DNA from: Lachnospiraceae bacterium
GTDB lineage: Bacteria > Bacillota > Clostridia > Lachnospirales > Lachnospiraceae
Assembly: GCA_902363445.1 (NCBI GenBank)
Contig: CABJAB010000005.1
Span: 248,001-312,000 of the forward strand
Direction of reading: 5' to 3'
Length of the DNA: 64,000 nt
The notes beneath the pieces were generated by a model. It saw only the letters and a program-made list of their open reading frames with translations. It searched no databases and was not told where the DNA came from. Positions 35,093-43,801 of the stretch are shown here, piece by piece; position 1 is the stretch's first letter; every line of letters begins with the position of its first letter. A program made the position numbers and the translations under genes.

Positions 35093-35590
35093 CTAATCTT
35101 CTTCCCAGTATATTTCTTTAGATCTGAAATAACGCCTTATCGTGTCGTCCCATGCCCGATCCAGAGACTTATCGGGGGTAAAAGAAGAAAGGGAGACGCC
35201 GGTCACGCACTGAAGTGCCCCCTGATCATAGCGGATATTCAAAAACAGACCGCTGACCTGCTCCGCCGAGATGGACAGGCCGGTTCCCGACAATAACTTT
35301 TCCGTATTGGAACGGGACAGCATGAAGACGATCTTAAAATGTTCCGGCAGCCGCCTGCCCTTGACAATCTGGTAGCACAAAGGCTTAAGAAACGGCCAGC
35401 GGGCAAAATCATGCTGTTCCATTTCTTCCCATTCTGCATCAGTGAAATAATCCCGGTGGAGAGAACCGTCCAGGGAGACGGTGATATTTGTAGTGAAGGA
35501 AGCCTGAGACACCATAAAAGCGTCAAAGGTGTCCTGAAGAAACAGCTTGGATGTAAAATCCTTTTTGTCTGGTATGTTAAACGCTATCAT
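35093..35590 (-). CDS. DUF5721 family protein
   Basis: A 165-residue protein (MIAFNIPDKKDFTSKLFLQD onwards, LSRSNTEKLLSGTG in the middle, IRRYFRSKEIYWEED at the end) that I assign to DUF5721, a family I associate with Lachnospiraceae. No known activity and no membrane segment. AGGAGGTT lies upstream of its ATG on the minus strand. It sits behind htpG's CIRCE element but points toward it and has its own start region at 35600. Confidence 0.65.
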   Translation of the reverse strand: MIAFNIPDKKDFTSKLFLQDTFDAFMVSQASFTTNITVSLDGSLHRDYFTDAEWEEMEQHDFARWPFLKPLCYQIVKGRRLPEHFKIVFMLSRSNTEKLLSGTGLSISAEQVSGLFLNIRYDQGALQCVTGVSLSSFTPDKSLDRAWDDTIRRYFRSKEIYWEED

Positions 35591-35713
35591 TAGAACCTCC
35601 TAATACGTTCAGTATAGGAGAAAATCCGGAAAAAGGGAAGCCTTTCTTTAAAAATGTGGTATACTGGAAAAGAAAGACAGAATCTGCAATTAATGCAGGA
35701 GGAGGAAAGAAGA

Positions 35714-37033
35714 ATGGCAGACAGACAGAACCTGAAAAGCAGAGTGCCCGAGGGGCTTTTGAGATATATCGAGCAGGGAGTATCGCCGTATCATGTGGTG
35801 GAGGCCGCGGCAGAAGAGCTTGAACGAGACGGGTATCAGGAGCTGGGACTGTGGGACAGCTGGTCTTTGGATAAGGGAGGGAAATATTATGTGAAAGCCC
35901 ATGGCTCTTCCATGTTCGCTTTCCGCGTAAATCCCGGATTTGGGCGCCTTCAGAGCTTTCGGATCGCGGCGGCTCATACAGACTGGCCCTGTATGCGTAT
36001 AAAAACGGCTCCGGATATGTCCCAGGATACTTATGCGAAAGTCAATGTGGAAACGTATGGAGGCCCTATCTTAAATACCTGGCTCGACAGGCCTCTTTCC
36101 GTGGCCGGAAGGGTGACGCTCAAAGGAAACGGCTGCTTCAGCCCCGAGACCCGCCTGATGGATTTCGGACGACCTGTGTTTACCATTCCCAATCTGGCCA
36201 TTCATATGAACCGGGAAGTGAACAAGGGGGTGGAGCTAAATAAGCAGAAGGACATGCTCCCGATGGCCGGACAGGCGGCGTCGGATGTGCTGAATAAAGG
36301 GGGATTCTTTCTGAATGCTCTGGCTGGAGAGCTTGAAGCAGCTCCGGAAGATATCTTATTTTATGAACTTTCTGTTTACAACTGTGATAAGCCGGATATC
36401 CTTGGAATGAACGGCGAATTTCTCTCAGCTCCCAGACTGGATAACCTGACGTCGGTAAGCGCTTGCGTGGATGGGCTTCTCGCCGGGACAGAGAGAAGAA
36501 ACGGCGTGGATATGGCCGTGTTTTTTGACCATGAGGAGATTGGCAGCAAGACAAAGCAGGGGGCCGGTTCTTCCCTTCTTGCGCTGGTGATGGAAAAGAT
36601 CTGCCGTTCTTTCGGCTACAGCAGTGAGGACTGTATCAATTGTCTGCTGAAAAGCTTTTTGCTTTCTGTAGATGTGGCTCATGGAAAGCATCCGAATCAG
36701 CCGGATAAGAGCGACGTGACGAATCCGGTATTTCTGAACGGAGGCGTGGCTTTAAAGGCGGAGAGCAATCAGAAATATGCCACGGACGGAGAGGCTGTCG
36801 GCGTAGTCAGAAGCATTTGCGATAAAAATCATATTCCGCTCCAGCTTTTTGCTAACCGCTCTGATGTGGGAAGCGGCAGCACCCTGGGTTCCATCGCATC
36901 CTCTTTTGCGGTGATGAATACGGCGGATATCGGCATCCCTTTGCTGGCTATGCATTCCGCCAGGGAAGTGATGGGAGTTAAGGATCAGGAAGCTCTTTCT
37001 GATCTGCTGAGATGCTTTTGGCAGGAGCAGTGA
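35714..37033 (+). CDS. M18 family aminopeptidase
   Basis: A 439-residue zinc exopeptidase of the aspartyl-aminopeptidase (ApeB/DAP) family. Metal ligands: histidine in RIAAAHTDWPCMRIK, acidic pair in FFDHEEIGSKTKQGAGSS, aspartate in LSVDVAHGKHPNQPDK and histidine in LLAMHSAREVMG. It removes acidic or hydrophobic N-terminal residues from peptides in the cytoplasm. ATG 35714 follows AGGAGG; an upstream in-frame ATG at 35654 is close to the promoter. Confidence 0.92.
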   Translation: MADRQNLKSRVPEGLLRYIEQGVSPYHVVEAAAEELERDGYQELGLWDSWSLDKGGKYYVKAHGSSMFAFRVNPGFGRLQSFRIAAAHTDWPCMRIKTAPDMSQDTYAKVNVETYGGPILNTWLDRPLSVAGRVTLKGNGCFSPETRLMDFGRPVFTIPNLAIHMNREVNKGVELNKQKDMLPMAGQAASDVLNKGGFFLNALAGELEAAPEDILFYELSVYNCDKPDILGMNGEFLSAPRLDNLTSVSACVDGLLAGTERRNGVDMAVFFDHEEIGSKTKQGAGSSLLALVMEKICRSFGYSSEDCINCLLKSFLLSVDVAHGKHPNQPDKSDVTNPVFLNGGVALKAESNQKYATDGEAVGVVRSICDKNHIPLQLFANRSDVGSGSTLGSIASSFAVMNTADIGIPLLAMHSAREVMGVKDQEALSDLLRCFWQEQ

Positions 37034-37179
37034 TCGGGAAAGCTTCGGGAATTAGATAAAAAAGATTGCATTCTCCCTTTTCAAAGCGCGTATTCTGTGC
37101 TATCATAAATGGTAATGAAAACTACATAGAGTGGTAAATGCTCCACAAAAAAGTAGTAAGGCAGTACAGGAGGGAAAAT

Positions 37180-38016
37180 ATGGAATACAAGATAGTAGTG
37201 GACAGCTGCTGTGACTTGACAGAGGAATTGAAAGCAGACCGTCATTTTCAGGTGGTTCCGCTGACATTGCAGGTGGGGGATACCTATATTACCGATGATG
37301 AGAGCTTTGACCAGGCAAAGTATCTGGAACTGGTCCGTACAACTCCGGATTGTCCGAAGACAGCATGTCCGTCTCCGGAGGCTTTTAAAAAAGCCTATGA
37401 CTGCGATGCGGAAGCTGTTTTTGTGGTGACATTGTCTCAGCATCTGAGCGGCACATACAACAGTGCGGTCCTCGGAAGAAATCTTTATATAGAAGAAAAG
37501 GGTGAAAAGAAGATAGCCGTGTTCAGCTCGGATTCGGCGTCCATAGGAGAAGCACGGATCGCCGTAAAGATCCAGGAGATGGCGGAGGCGGGAGAATCCT
37601 TTGAGAAGATCGTAAAGGAAGTGTCCGAATTCCGGGATAATATGAAAACCTATTTTGTCTTGGAGACGCTGGATTTTTTGAAGAAAAACGGAAGGCTGAC
37701 CGGACTGCAGGCGCTGTTTGCCACAGTCCTGAATATCAAGCCGGTCATGGGAGCCGACAAAGGTGTGATCATTAAGCTGGATCAGGCACGGGGCATAGAC
37801 AAGGCGCTCGCCAAGATGGCCCAGTGGGTGGCAAAGGAAGCGAAGGACGCGGAGAATAAGGTGCTGTCCATTTCCCATACGAACTGTCCGGAACGGGCAA
37901 AAAAAGTAAAGGAATTGATCTGCAGCCTGATAAAGGTAAAGGATGTTTATATCGTAGATACAGCCGGCGTCAGCACGACATATGCCGGGGACGGCGGAGT
38001 GATCATAGCATTGTGA
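37180..38016 (+). CDS. DegV family fatty-acid-binding protein
   Basis: A 278-residue EDD-fold protein. YKIVVDSCCDLTEEL is the standard N terminus and TVSQHLSGTYNSAVLG-like LSQHLSGTYNSAV the fatty-acid-binding loop; FFLKKNGRLTG-like DFLKKNGRLTGLQALFATVL follows. Such proteins (FakB type) hand fatty acids to a kinase for phospholipid synthesis; no kinase gene is near. ATG 37180 has AGGAGGG. Promoter probably TTTTCA-17-TATCAT at about 37078-37106. Confidence 0.92.
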   Translation: MEYKIVVDSCCDLTEELKADRHFQVVPLTLQVGDTYITDDESFDQAKYLELVRTTPDCPKTACPSPEAFKKAYDCDAEAVFVVTLSQHLSGTYNSAVLGRNLYIEEKGEKKIAVFSSDSASIGEARIAVKIQEMAEAGESFEKIVKEVSEFRDNMKTYFVLETLDFLKKNGRLTGLQALFATVLNIKPVMGADKGVIIKLDQARGIDKALAKMAQWVAKEAKDAENKVLSISHTNCPERAKKVKELICSLIKVKDVYIVDTAGVSTTYAGDGGVIIAL

Positions 38017-38043
38017 CAGTTTTACGTTGTTGACGGCAAAAAT

Positions 38044-38081
38044 AAGCCGCGGGGCATATCTGAGGATACGCTCCGCGGCTT
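38044..38081 (+). terminator. Hairpin terminator after degV
   Basis: AAGCCGCGG / CCGCGGCTT, a perfect 9-bp stem with a 20-base loop; the tail is only weakly T-rich. Confidence 0.55.
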
Positions 38082-38105
38082 AACTGTTATAAAAAAACAA
38101 TGGGC

Positions 38106-38288
38106 TCATTGTTCGACGTTCTTAAGTGCCAGATATCCGATCACACACGCAAAAGCGATCAGAAGAAGGATCCATTTTATGGGAGTTACCCAAGAGGGCA
38201 GCGAATAGCGGTCTTTTACAGCGTCTAATATAAACTCCACAAGAATGGATACAAAACCAATATTCAGGACTAATTTACTCTTTTTCAT
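38106..38288 (-). CDS. Small two-helix membrane protein
   Basis: A 60-residue protein with two hydrophobic segments (VLNIGFVSILVEFILDAV and IKWILLLIAFACVIGYLAL) joined by a polar loop. GGAGG lies 9 bases before the ATG. I do not recognise the family. It lies downstream of the ABC importer genes on the same strand with a 60-base gap but has its own ribosome site. Confidence 0.65.
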   Translation of the reverse strand: MKKSKLVLNIGFVSILVEFILDAVKDRYSLPSWVTPIKWILLLIAFACVIGYLALKNVEQ

Positions 38289-38349
38289 CTTCTGTGCCTC
38301 CCAGGTTCGATTTATCTATTATATAGCGGCCGGAAGCGGCTGTCAATCT

Positions 38350-39150
38350 TCAATGACGCTTGACGTACCGCTTTTCCAGCATCCCGATGATGCGGTAAAG
38401 CCCCATGGAGATAATGCAGAGGATGACGATGCTCATCATCACGATATCCATCTTGAATACCTGGCTGCCATAGATGATCAGATAACCAAGGCCCTTGTCC
38501 GCCGCCAGAAATTCCCCGATGATGACGCCTACGAGGCAGAGGCCGATGTTGACCTTCATGTTATTGATGATCAAAGGGACGGCGCTGGGGACAAGTACCT
38601 TTTTTAAGACATCCCTCTTTTTGCCGCCCAGAGTGTAGATGAGCTTGATCTTATCCTGATCGACGCTTCGAAAGCCCGTGTGGAGTGTCATGATGGAGCC
38701 AAAAACGGCCACGGAAATGGCCGCCACGACGATGGTTTTCACATTGTTGCCCAGCCATACGATCAGTACGGGGGCGAGCGCTGATTTCGGAAGGCTGTTG
38801 AGCATTACCAGGTACGGTTCCAAAAGCTCCGATAAGGTAGGGCTCAGCCAGAGCAGCATGGCGGCCAGGAGGCCGATGGCCATGACCAGGAAAAAGCTGC
38901 CGATGGTCTCGGCCAGTGTCACGCCGATATGGCGGAAAATGCTGAAATCTTCTGTCATTTGGATGAAACAGGTTATCATGCGGGATGGACTGCTGAATAT
39001 AAAATCATTCAAAAGGCCGATGCGGGCGGTGAGCTCCCAGGCGCCGATGAACAGGATAAATAAAAGAATCTGTCCGATAAGAACGAGGCGTTTGTGACGG
39101 GAGCGCGCCCTCAGGTAGGCCACTTGGGCTTTGGAGAGGGAATTATCCAT
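38350..39150 (-). CDS. ABC transporter permease, nitrate/sulfonate/taurine type
   Basis: A 266-residue inner-membrane subunit with about six transmembrane segments. The cytoplasmic EAA-like loop is seen in KKVLVPSAVPLIINNMKVNI. MKLIYTLGGKKRD precedes it, as in SsuC/TauC relatives. ATG 39150 has AAGGAG upstream and overlaps the end of the ATPase gene by 8 bases. No solute-binding protein gene accompanies it, so the substrate (sulfonate, nitrate, thiamine precursor or other) is open. Confidence 0.9.
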   Translation of the reverse strand: MDNSLSKAQVAYLRARSRHKRLVLIGQILLFILFIGAWELTARIGLLNDFIFSSPSRMITCFIQMTEDFSIFRHIGVTLAETIGSFFLVMAIGLLAAMLLWLSPTLSELLEPYLVMLNSLPKSALAPVLIVWLGNNVKTIVVAAISVAVFGSIMTLHTGFRSVDQDKIKLIYTLGGKKRDVLKKVLVPSAVPLIINNMKVNIGLCLVGVIIGEFLAADKGLGYLIIYGSQVFKMDIVMMSIVILCIISMGLYRIIGMLEKRYVKRH

Positions 39151-39910
39151 TGGATTTGAGCTCCTTCCATATTTCTTCAAAATAGCCGCTGAACTGAGGC
39201 GAGCTGCGTCTCTTCAAGGGAGAGTCATAGACTTCGTCAAAGTGCAGAGGCAGAACTTTTTTGATGCGGGCAGGGCGGTCTGAAAGAATGACTACCTTGT
39301 CTGCCAGCGTAATGGCCTCCGAAAGGTCATGAGTGACCAGAACAGCGGTTTTATGCTCCTTGCGGATGATGCTGCCGATGTCGTCGCCCACTTCCAGCCT
39401 TGTCTGGTAATCCAGGGCGGAAAACGGTTCGTCGAGAAGCAGGATATCAGGCTCCAGGGCCAGAGTGCGGATGAGCGCGGCTCTTTGGCGCATACCTCCG
39501 GATAAAGAAGACGGAGGGGCGTCTTTAAAAGCCGACAGGCCATAGGTGTCCAGCATGGAATCCACGCCGGCCCGGGTATTGGAGGTTAAGTTGTGCTTGA
39601 TCTCCAGACCCAGGAGCACGTTGTCATAGACCGTCCGCCATTCAAAAAGGTGGTCTCTCTGAAGCATATAGCCGATGTTGGCGCCGGAGGTGCCCTGAGC
39701 TTTCCCAAACAGTCGTATTTCTCCTGATTCCGGCTTTAAAAGGCCGCTGATTAGGGACAGGAGCGTTGTTTTTCCACAGCCGGAAGGCCCCACGATCGCT
39801 ACGAATTCTCCGGGGTTGACCGCCAGAGAGATGTCATAGAGCGCGGATGTCTCACCGTCCAGTGAATGATAGGAAAAACATACATGTATGAATTCAAGGA
39901 TAGGTTCCAT
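39143..39910 (-). CDS. ABC transporter ATP-binding protein, nitrate/sulfonate/taurine type
   Basis: A 255-residue ATPase. Walker A GPSGCGKTTLLS, Q-loop MLQRDHLFEWRTV, signature LSGGMRQRAALIRTLALEP, Walker B ILLLDEPFSALD and the switch histidine in LVTHDLSEAI are intact. The DHLFEWRTVYDNVLLGLEI stretch is typical of the SsuB/TauB group. ATG 39910 is 6 bases after GGAGG. It drives the permease encoded downstream; it is divergent from vanR, with about 130 bases between. Confidence 0.92.
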   Translation of the reverse strand: MEPILEFIHVCFSYHSLDGETSALYDISLAVNPGEFVAIVGPSGCGKTTLLSLISGLLKPESGEIRLFGKAQGTSGANIGYMLQRDHLFEWRTVYDNVLLGLEIKHNLTSNTRAGVDSMLDTYGLSAFKDAPPSSLSGGMRQRAALIRTLALEPDILLLDEPFSALDYQTRLEVGDDIGSIIRKEHKTAVLVTHDLSEAITLADKVVILSDRPARIKKVLPLHFDEVYDSPLKRRSSPQFSGYFEEIWKELKSNG

Positions 39911-39973
39911 AGTATTCCTCCGTTTCTTCATACATTATCATATGGAGAGAGGAAAGCGGGGGTGACTGTTCCG

Positions 39974-40002
39974 TTGATTTCAAAAGGGAGATATGTTAGA
40001 AT
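39974..40002 (+). promoter_or_regulatory. Promoter of vanRS
   Basis: TTGATT (39974-39979), a 17-base spacer and TAGAAT (39997-40002), about 40 bases before vanR. Confidence 0.6.
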
Positions 40003-40042
40003 GAGGAGAACGACCGAGCAGCAGGAGGAAGGCGGCAGAAGG

Positions 40043-40747
40043 ATGAAAGAACAGATATTATTGGTGGATGACGAAAAAGAGATTGCGGATCTAGTTGAAG
40101 TATATTTGAAGAATGACGGCTATTCTGTAAAGAAGTTCTATAATGGAAAGGACGCCCTGGCCTGTATGGAAGAGGGCGGGCTCGATCTGGCGGTTCTGGA
40201 CGTGATGCTGCCGGATATAGATGGTTTCAAGATCCTCCAGAAAATACGGGAGAAATATTTTTATCCGGTCATCATGCTGACGGCAAAGATAGAGGACATG
40301 GATAAGATCATGGGACTTACCTTAGGTGCGGATGACTATATTACAAAACCCTTTAATCCCCTGGAGGTGGTCGCGCGGGTCAAGACTCAGCTCAGGCGGT
40401 ATAAAAGCTACAATCACGTAGGACAGGCAGAAGAAGAGAAGAGACAGGAGCATGACATCCGGGGACTTACGATAAACCGTGATACCCATGAATGTTTTTT
40501 GTATGACAAGCCGATATGCCTTACGCCGCTGGAGTTCTCCATCCTCTGGTATTTATGTGAGCATAAAGGAAAGGTAGTGCCTTCTGAGGAGCTGTTTGAG
40601 GCCGTGTGGGGAGAGAGGTATCTGGAAAACAACAACAATACGGTGATGGCGCATATCGGACGGCTCAGGGAAAAGCTGAACGAGCCGCCGAAAAGGCCGC
40701 GTTTTATTAAAACAGTATGGGGAGTTGGATATAAAATTGAAGAATAA
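40043..40747 (+). CDS. vanR: VanR-type response regulator of the vanG-like locus
   Basis: A 234-residue OmpR-type regulator. The receiver domain has DDEKEIADL, the phosphorylated Asp53 in VLDVMLPDIDG, TAKIEDMD and the lysine in YITKPFNP. The winged-helix domain (~135-232) has TPLEFSILWYLCEHKGKVV and RFIKTVWGVGYKI. It is expected to switch on the vanG-vanXY-vanT genes when VanS detects vancomycin-type glycopeptides. ATG 40043 is preceded by AGGAGGAAGGCGG. It overlaps vanS. Confidence 0.9.
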   Translation: MKEQILLVDDEKEIADLVEVYLKNDGYSVKKFYNGKDALACMEEGGLDLAVLDVMLPDIDGFKILQKIREKYFYPVIMLTAKIEDMDKIMGLTLGADDYITKPFNPLEVVARVKTQLRRYKSYNHVGQAEEEKRQEHDIRGLTINRDTHECFLYDKPICLTPLEFSILWYLCEHKGKVVPSEELFEAVWGERYLENNNNTVMAHIGRLREKLNEPPKRPRFIKTVWGVGYKIEE

Positions 40748-41831
40748 AAAAAAGAACCTGAGCGGCGGCCTGGCGGGACGGCTGTTCCTAAGGATGATAA
40801 TCGCCCTGTTTTCCTATACCGTGCTTGGGATAATCGGCTATTTTCTGACCATCGATATATTCAGCTTCAGGACCTGGTCGGGGGACGAGCTTCTTTACCG
40901 GATCGCAAAATGGTTTGACATGCGGAGAGATCTGTTTGCCCTTGCCTATATCGTGATAGGGTATATCAGTATCTTCCTGTACTATTGGAGAAAACCCTTT
41001 TCCTATTTCCAGGAGGTTGCCGATGCGGCAGAAGTGATCTATAAGCAGGATGACAGCATGGTGAGCCTTTCAGCTCCCTTAAAGAATCTGGAAAACCGGA
41101 TGAACCAGATCAAGGTAAGCGTCCTGAACAATGAGCGGATCGCGAGAGAAGCAGAACAGAGGAAAAACGATCTGGTCACATATCTGGCCCACGATCTGAA
41201 GACGCCGATCACGTCTGTCATCGGTTATCTGACTCTTCTGCAGGATGAGCCTCAGATCTCGGAAGAAATGCGGAACCGCTATATTACCATCGCCAGAGAA
41301 AAGGCGGAACGTCTGGATGATCTCATCAACGAATTTTTTGATATCACCCGGTTTAACCTGTCCCATATTACGCTGGAAAAGTCCGAGGTACATTTGATCC
41401 GCATGCTGAATCAGCTGATATATGAATTCAAGCCTATGCTGAGGGAAAAGAATTTGAATTGTGTGCTTCAGGCTCCCGAGGACCTGCGTATCTATTGCGA
41501 CCCGGATAAGCTGCAGAGGGTATTTGATAATCTGCTCCGCAATGCGGTCAATTACAGCTATGAGGACTGTACGATCCGAATCTGGGTGATAGAGACGCCG
41601 GATCAGGTGAAGCTGTCTTTTATCAATGACGGGGACCAGATATCGGAGGAGAAGCTTAAAAGGATATTTGAACAGTTTTACCGTCTGGATAATTCCAGAT
41701 CCACAAAAAGCGGCGGGGCAGGTCTTGGACTGGCCATTGCAAAAGAGATCGTCGAGCTGCACGGAGGCCGGATATCGGCATACAGCGAGGATAATATCAT
41801 TCGCTTTGATGTGGTGCTTCCGCGGCCGTAG
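40737..41831 (+). CDS. vanS: VanS-type sensor histidine kinase of the vanG-like locus
   Basis: A 364-residue membrane kinase from TTG 40737 (GGAG 10 bases upstream; a TTG at 40725 is in frame). Two transmembrane segments flank a short external loop (~12-75), followed by a HAMP-like linker, HisKA with TYLAHDLKTPITSVIGYL (His152), N-box LDNLLRNAVNYS and G-boxes RIFEQFYRLDNSRS and GGAGLGLAI. The small sensor loop is typical of VanS. The overlap with vanR implies coupled translation. Confidence 0.9.
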   Translation: MKNKKKNLSGGLAGRLFLRMIIALFSYTVLGIIGYFLTIDIFSFRTWSGDELLYRIAKWFDMRRDLFALAYIVIGYISIFLYYWRKPFSYFQEVADAAEVIYKQDDSMVSLSAPLKNLENRMNQIKVSVLNNERIAREAEQRKNDLVTYLAHDLKTPITSVIGYLTLLQDEPQISEEMRNRYITIAREKAERLDDLINEFFDITRFNLSHITLEKSEVHLIRMLNQLIYEFKPMLREKNLNCVLQAPEDLRIYCDPDKLQRVFDNLLRNAVNYSYEDCTIRIWVIETPDQVKLSFINDGDQISEEKLKRIFEQFYRLDNSRSTKSGGAGLGLAIAKEIVELHGGRISAYSEDNIIRFDVVLPRP

Positions 41832-41836
41832 GAAAA

Positions 41837-41848
41837 TTGTAAGAATTT
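41837..41848 (+). promoter_or_regulatory. Candidate VanR box after vanS
   Basis: TTGTAAGAATTT resembles the VanR-binding consensus I recall (TCGTANGAAANT) with two differences. It lies 5 bases after vanS and upstream of the ligase gene, where an inducible promoter is expected. Tentative. Confidence 0.35.
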
Positions 41849-41893
41849 GATCAGAAAAGAATCGGATTTCCATAGGATGGACAATAAGAACAG

Positions 41894-41943
41894 CATCCGC
41901 TGTCCTGGTATGATGAAACTACCAGGACGGCGGATGTTTTTTT
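41894..41943 (+). terminator. Strong terminator between vanS and vanG
   Basis: CATCCGCTGTCCTGGTA pairs with TACCAGGACGGCGGATG (one weak position) around a ~9-base loop, followed by seven T. It separates the regulatory genes from the resistance genes, or acts as a leader attenuator if the vanG promoter lies upstream of it. Confidence 0.85.
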
Positions 41944-41997
41944 AATTAAATTGTTTTAAAAAAGGACAGCTCGCCCTATAAAAAAAGGAGAAAAAAT

Positions 41998-43041
41998 ATG
42001 AAAAAAACGATAGCAGTTATATTCGGCGGATGCTCCACAGAGTATCCGGTTTCCCTTCAGTCCGCGTATGCGGTGCTCACCCATATGAACGCAGAAAAAT
42101 ATCAGGTGATACCGGTAGGAATCACGCGGAATGGAGATTGGTTTCGGTATATGGGGGCTTTTGAAGAAATCCTGTCGGATCAGTGGCACGTTAAGCATGA
42201 AACCTGCAGAAAAGCGTTCCTCTCTCCGGAGCGTTCTGTCCACGGGATCGTAGAAGAAAAGGATGGCGAAATCCGTCAGATCTATGTGGATGCGGTATTT
42301 CCAGTACTCCATGGAAAAAACGGGGAGGATGGAACGATACAGGGATTAGCGGAACTGGCAGGTATTCCCCTCATCGGGTGCGGGACGTTTGCGTCCGCTC
42401 TCTGCATGGACAAATACCGGGCGCACCAGCTGGCCGCCCAAGCCGGCGTGGCAGTGCCGAAAGCCGTCGTCTTGGAAAAGAGATTGGAAAAAACAGAGCT
42501 TTACGAGAAGACAAAGGATCTGGAATACCCGCTGTTTGTGAAGCCGGTGAGAGCGGGATCTTCCTTTGGAATCACGAAGGCGGACAGGAGAACACAGCTT
42601 TTATCCGCGGTGGACGCAGCGTTTCAGCATGATCGGGAAGTCATCGTTGAAGAGAATGTGGAAGGCTTTGAAGTAGGCTGCGCTGTAATGGGAAAAGAAG
42701 ATCTGATATTAGGAAGAGCGGATGAGATCGAACTCTCAGAAGGCTTTTTTGATTATACGGAAAAATATACTCTGAAAACTTCCAGGATCCATATGCCGGC
42801 CAGGATAGACGAAGAGACGGAAAAACGGATTCAAATGTGCGCGGAGACCATATACCGGGCTTTGGACTGCTCCGGATTTGCCAGGGTGGACATGTTTCTG
42901 ACTCCAAACGGCCAGATCGTGTTTAATGAAGTAAATACCATACCGGGCTTTACCGCTCACAGCCGCTTCCCAAATATGATGAAAGGCATTGGAATGTCCT
43001 TTGAGGAAATCTTGAAAACGCTCATGGCACAGGAGGTGTGA
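41998..43041 (+). CDS. vanG: VanG-type D-alanine--D-serine ligase
   Basis: A 347-residue ATP-grasp ligase. It resembles VanG throughout: KTIAVIFGGCSTEYPVSLQS, FPVLHGKNGEDGTIQGLAEL, KPVRAGSSFGITKADRR, FDYTEKYTLKTSRIHMPAR and FNEVNTIPGFTAHSRFPNMM. The EKYTLK omega loop is the VanC/VanG form rather than the VanA form. With VanT as serine racemase it should make D-Ala-D-Ser, which vancomycin binds weakly. AAAAGGAG precedes ATG. It lies 3 bases before vanXY. Confidence 0.9.
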   Translation: MKKTIAVIFGGCSTEYPVSLQSAYAVLTHMNAEKYQVIPVGITRNGDWFRYMGAFEEILSDQWHVKHETCRKAFLSPERSVHGIVEEKDGEIRQIYVDAVFPVLHGKNGEDGTIQGLAELAGIPLIGCGTFASALCMDKYRAHQLAAQAGVAVPKAVVLEKRLEKTELYEKTKDLEYPLFVKPVRAGSSFGITKADRRTQLLSAVDAAFQHDREVIVEENVEGFEVGCAVMGKEDLILGRADEIELSEGFFDYTEKYTLKTSRIHMPARIDEETEKRIQMCAETIYRALDCSGFARVDMFLTPNGQIVFNEVNTIPGFTAHSRFPNMMKGIGMSFEEILKTLMAQEV

Positions 43042-43044
43042 GAT

Positions 43045-43800
43045 ATGAGAGAAATGGTACTGTCCAGCCGATCTGTTCACACGGGGAATTTGATCTTAGT
43101 GAATGAAAAACATCCGATCGCGGGAGAAATGCGGTTTTCCTGTGTGCCTGTGGACGGCAGGCACCCGGGAATCCTGCTCCATACAAGGGCGTCCTCCTGT
43201 CTGGCCCAGCTTTTAAAGGAAATTCGGTCCGAGGGAAAGATCGTGCCGGTGAGCGGCTATCGGCCGAAAGCGGAACAAGAACAGATATTTAAGGACTCCG
43301 TTGCGGAAAACGGATGGGAGTTCACCAGAAAATATGTGGCACTTCCAGATCACAGCGAGCATCAGACGGGATTGGCGATCGATCTGGGGCTTGATCAGGA
43401 GAACATCGATTTCATACGTCCGGAATTTCCATATGACGGTGTCGGCGGAGAGTTTCGAAAACGGGCCGCCAGATATGGTTTTGTAGAAAGATATCCGGAA
43501 GGAAAAGAGGATGTGACGGGAATCGGCGGGGAACCGTGGCATTTCCGATACGTGGGATATCCTCATTCTGAGATCATGGAAGGACAAGGACTCTGCCTGG
43601 AGGAATATACAGAATTCATAAAAAATTATCCTTATGGTGGGAAGCATCTGAGAACCGGCGATTCGAGAAAAGAAATTGAGATATTCTACGTGCCGGATGA
43701 AGAGACGGGGAATCTGTCGGTGACGGTGGCGGACAACGCCATAGCGGAAAGCTCCGGAAACAATGTGGACGGATGGGTTGTGACACTGTGGAGGCAATAA
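43045..43800 (+). CDS. vanXY: VanXY-type D,D-dipeptidase/carboxypeptidase
   Basis: A 251-residue zinc peptidase that removes normal D-Ala-D-Ala dipeptides and terminal D-Ala from precursors, so that only D-Ser-ended ones remain. The metal site is intact: PDHSEHQTGLAIDLGL (His, Asp) and GGEPWHFRYVG (catalytic Glu and His). The ribosome site AGGAGGTGTGAG overlaps the end of vanG. About 60 C-terminal residues after the catalytic domain (EIEIFYVPDEETGNLSVTVA) are an extension also known in VanXY of vanG loci. Confidence 0.88.
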   Translation: MREMVLSSRSVHTGNLILVNEKHPIAGEMRFSCVPVDGRHPGILLHTRASSCLAQLLKEIRSEGKIVPVSGYRPKAEQEQIFKDSVAENGWEFTRKYVALPDHSEHQTGLAIDLGLDQENIDFIRPEFPYDGVGGEFRKRAARYGFVERYPEGKEDVTGIGGEPWHFRYVGYPHSEIMEGQGLCLEEYTEFIKNYPYGGKHLRTGDSRKEIEIFYVPDEETGNLSVTVADNAIAESSGNNVDGWVVTLWRQ

Positions 43801-43801
43801 G

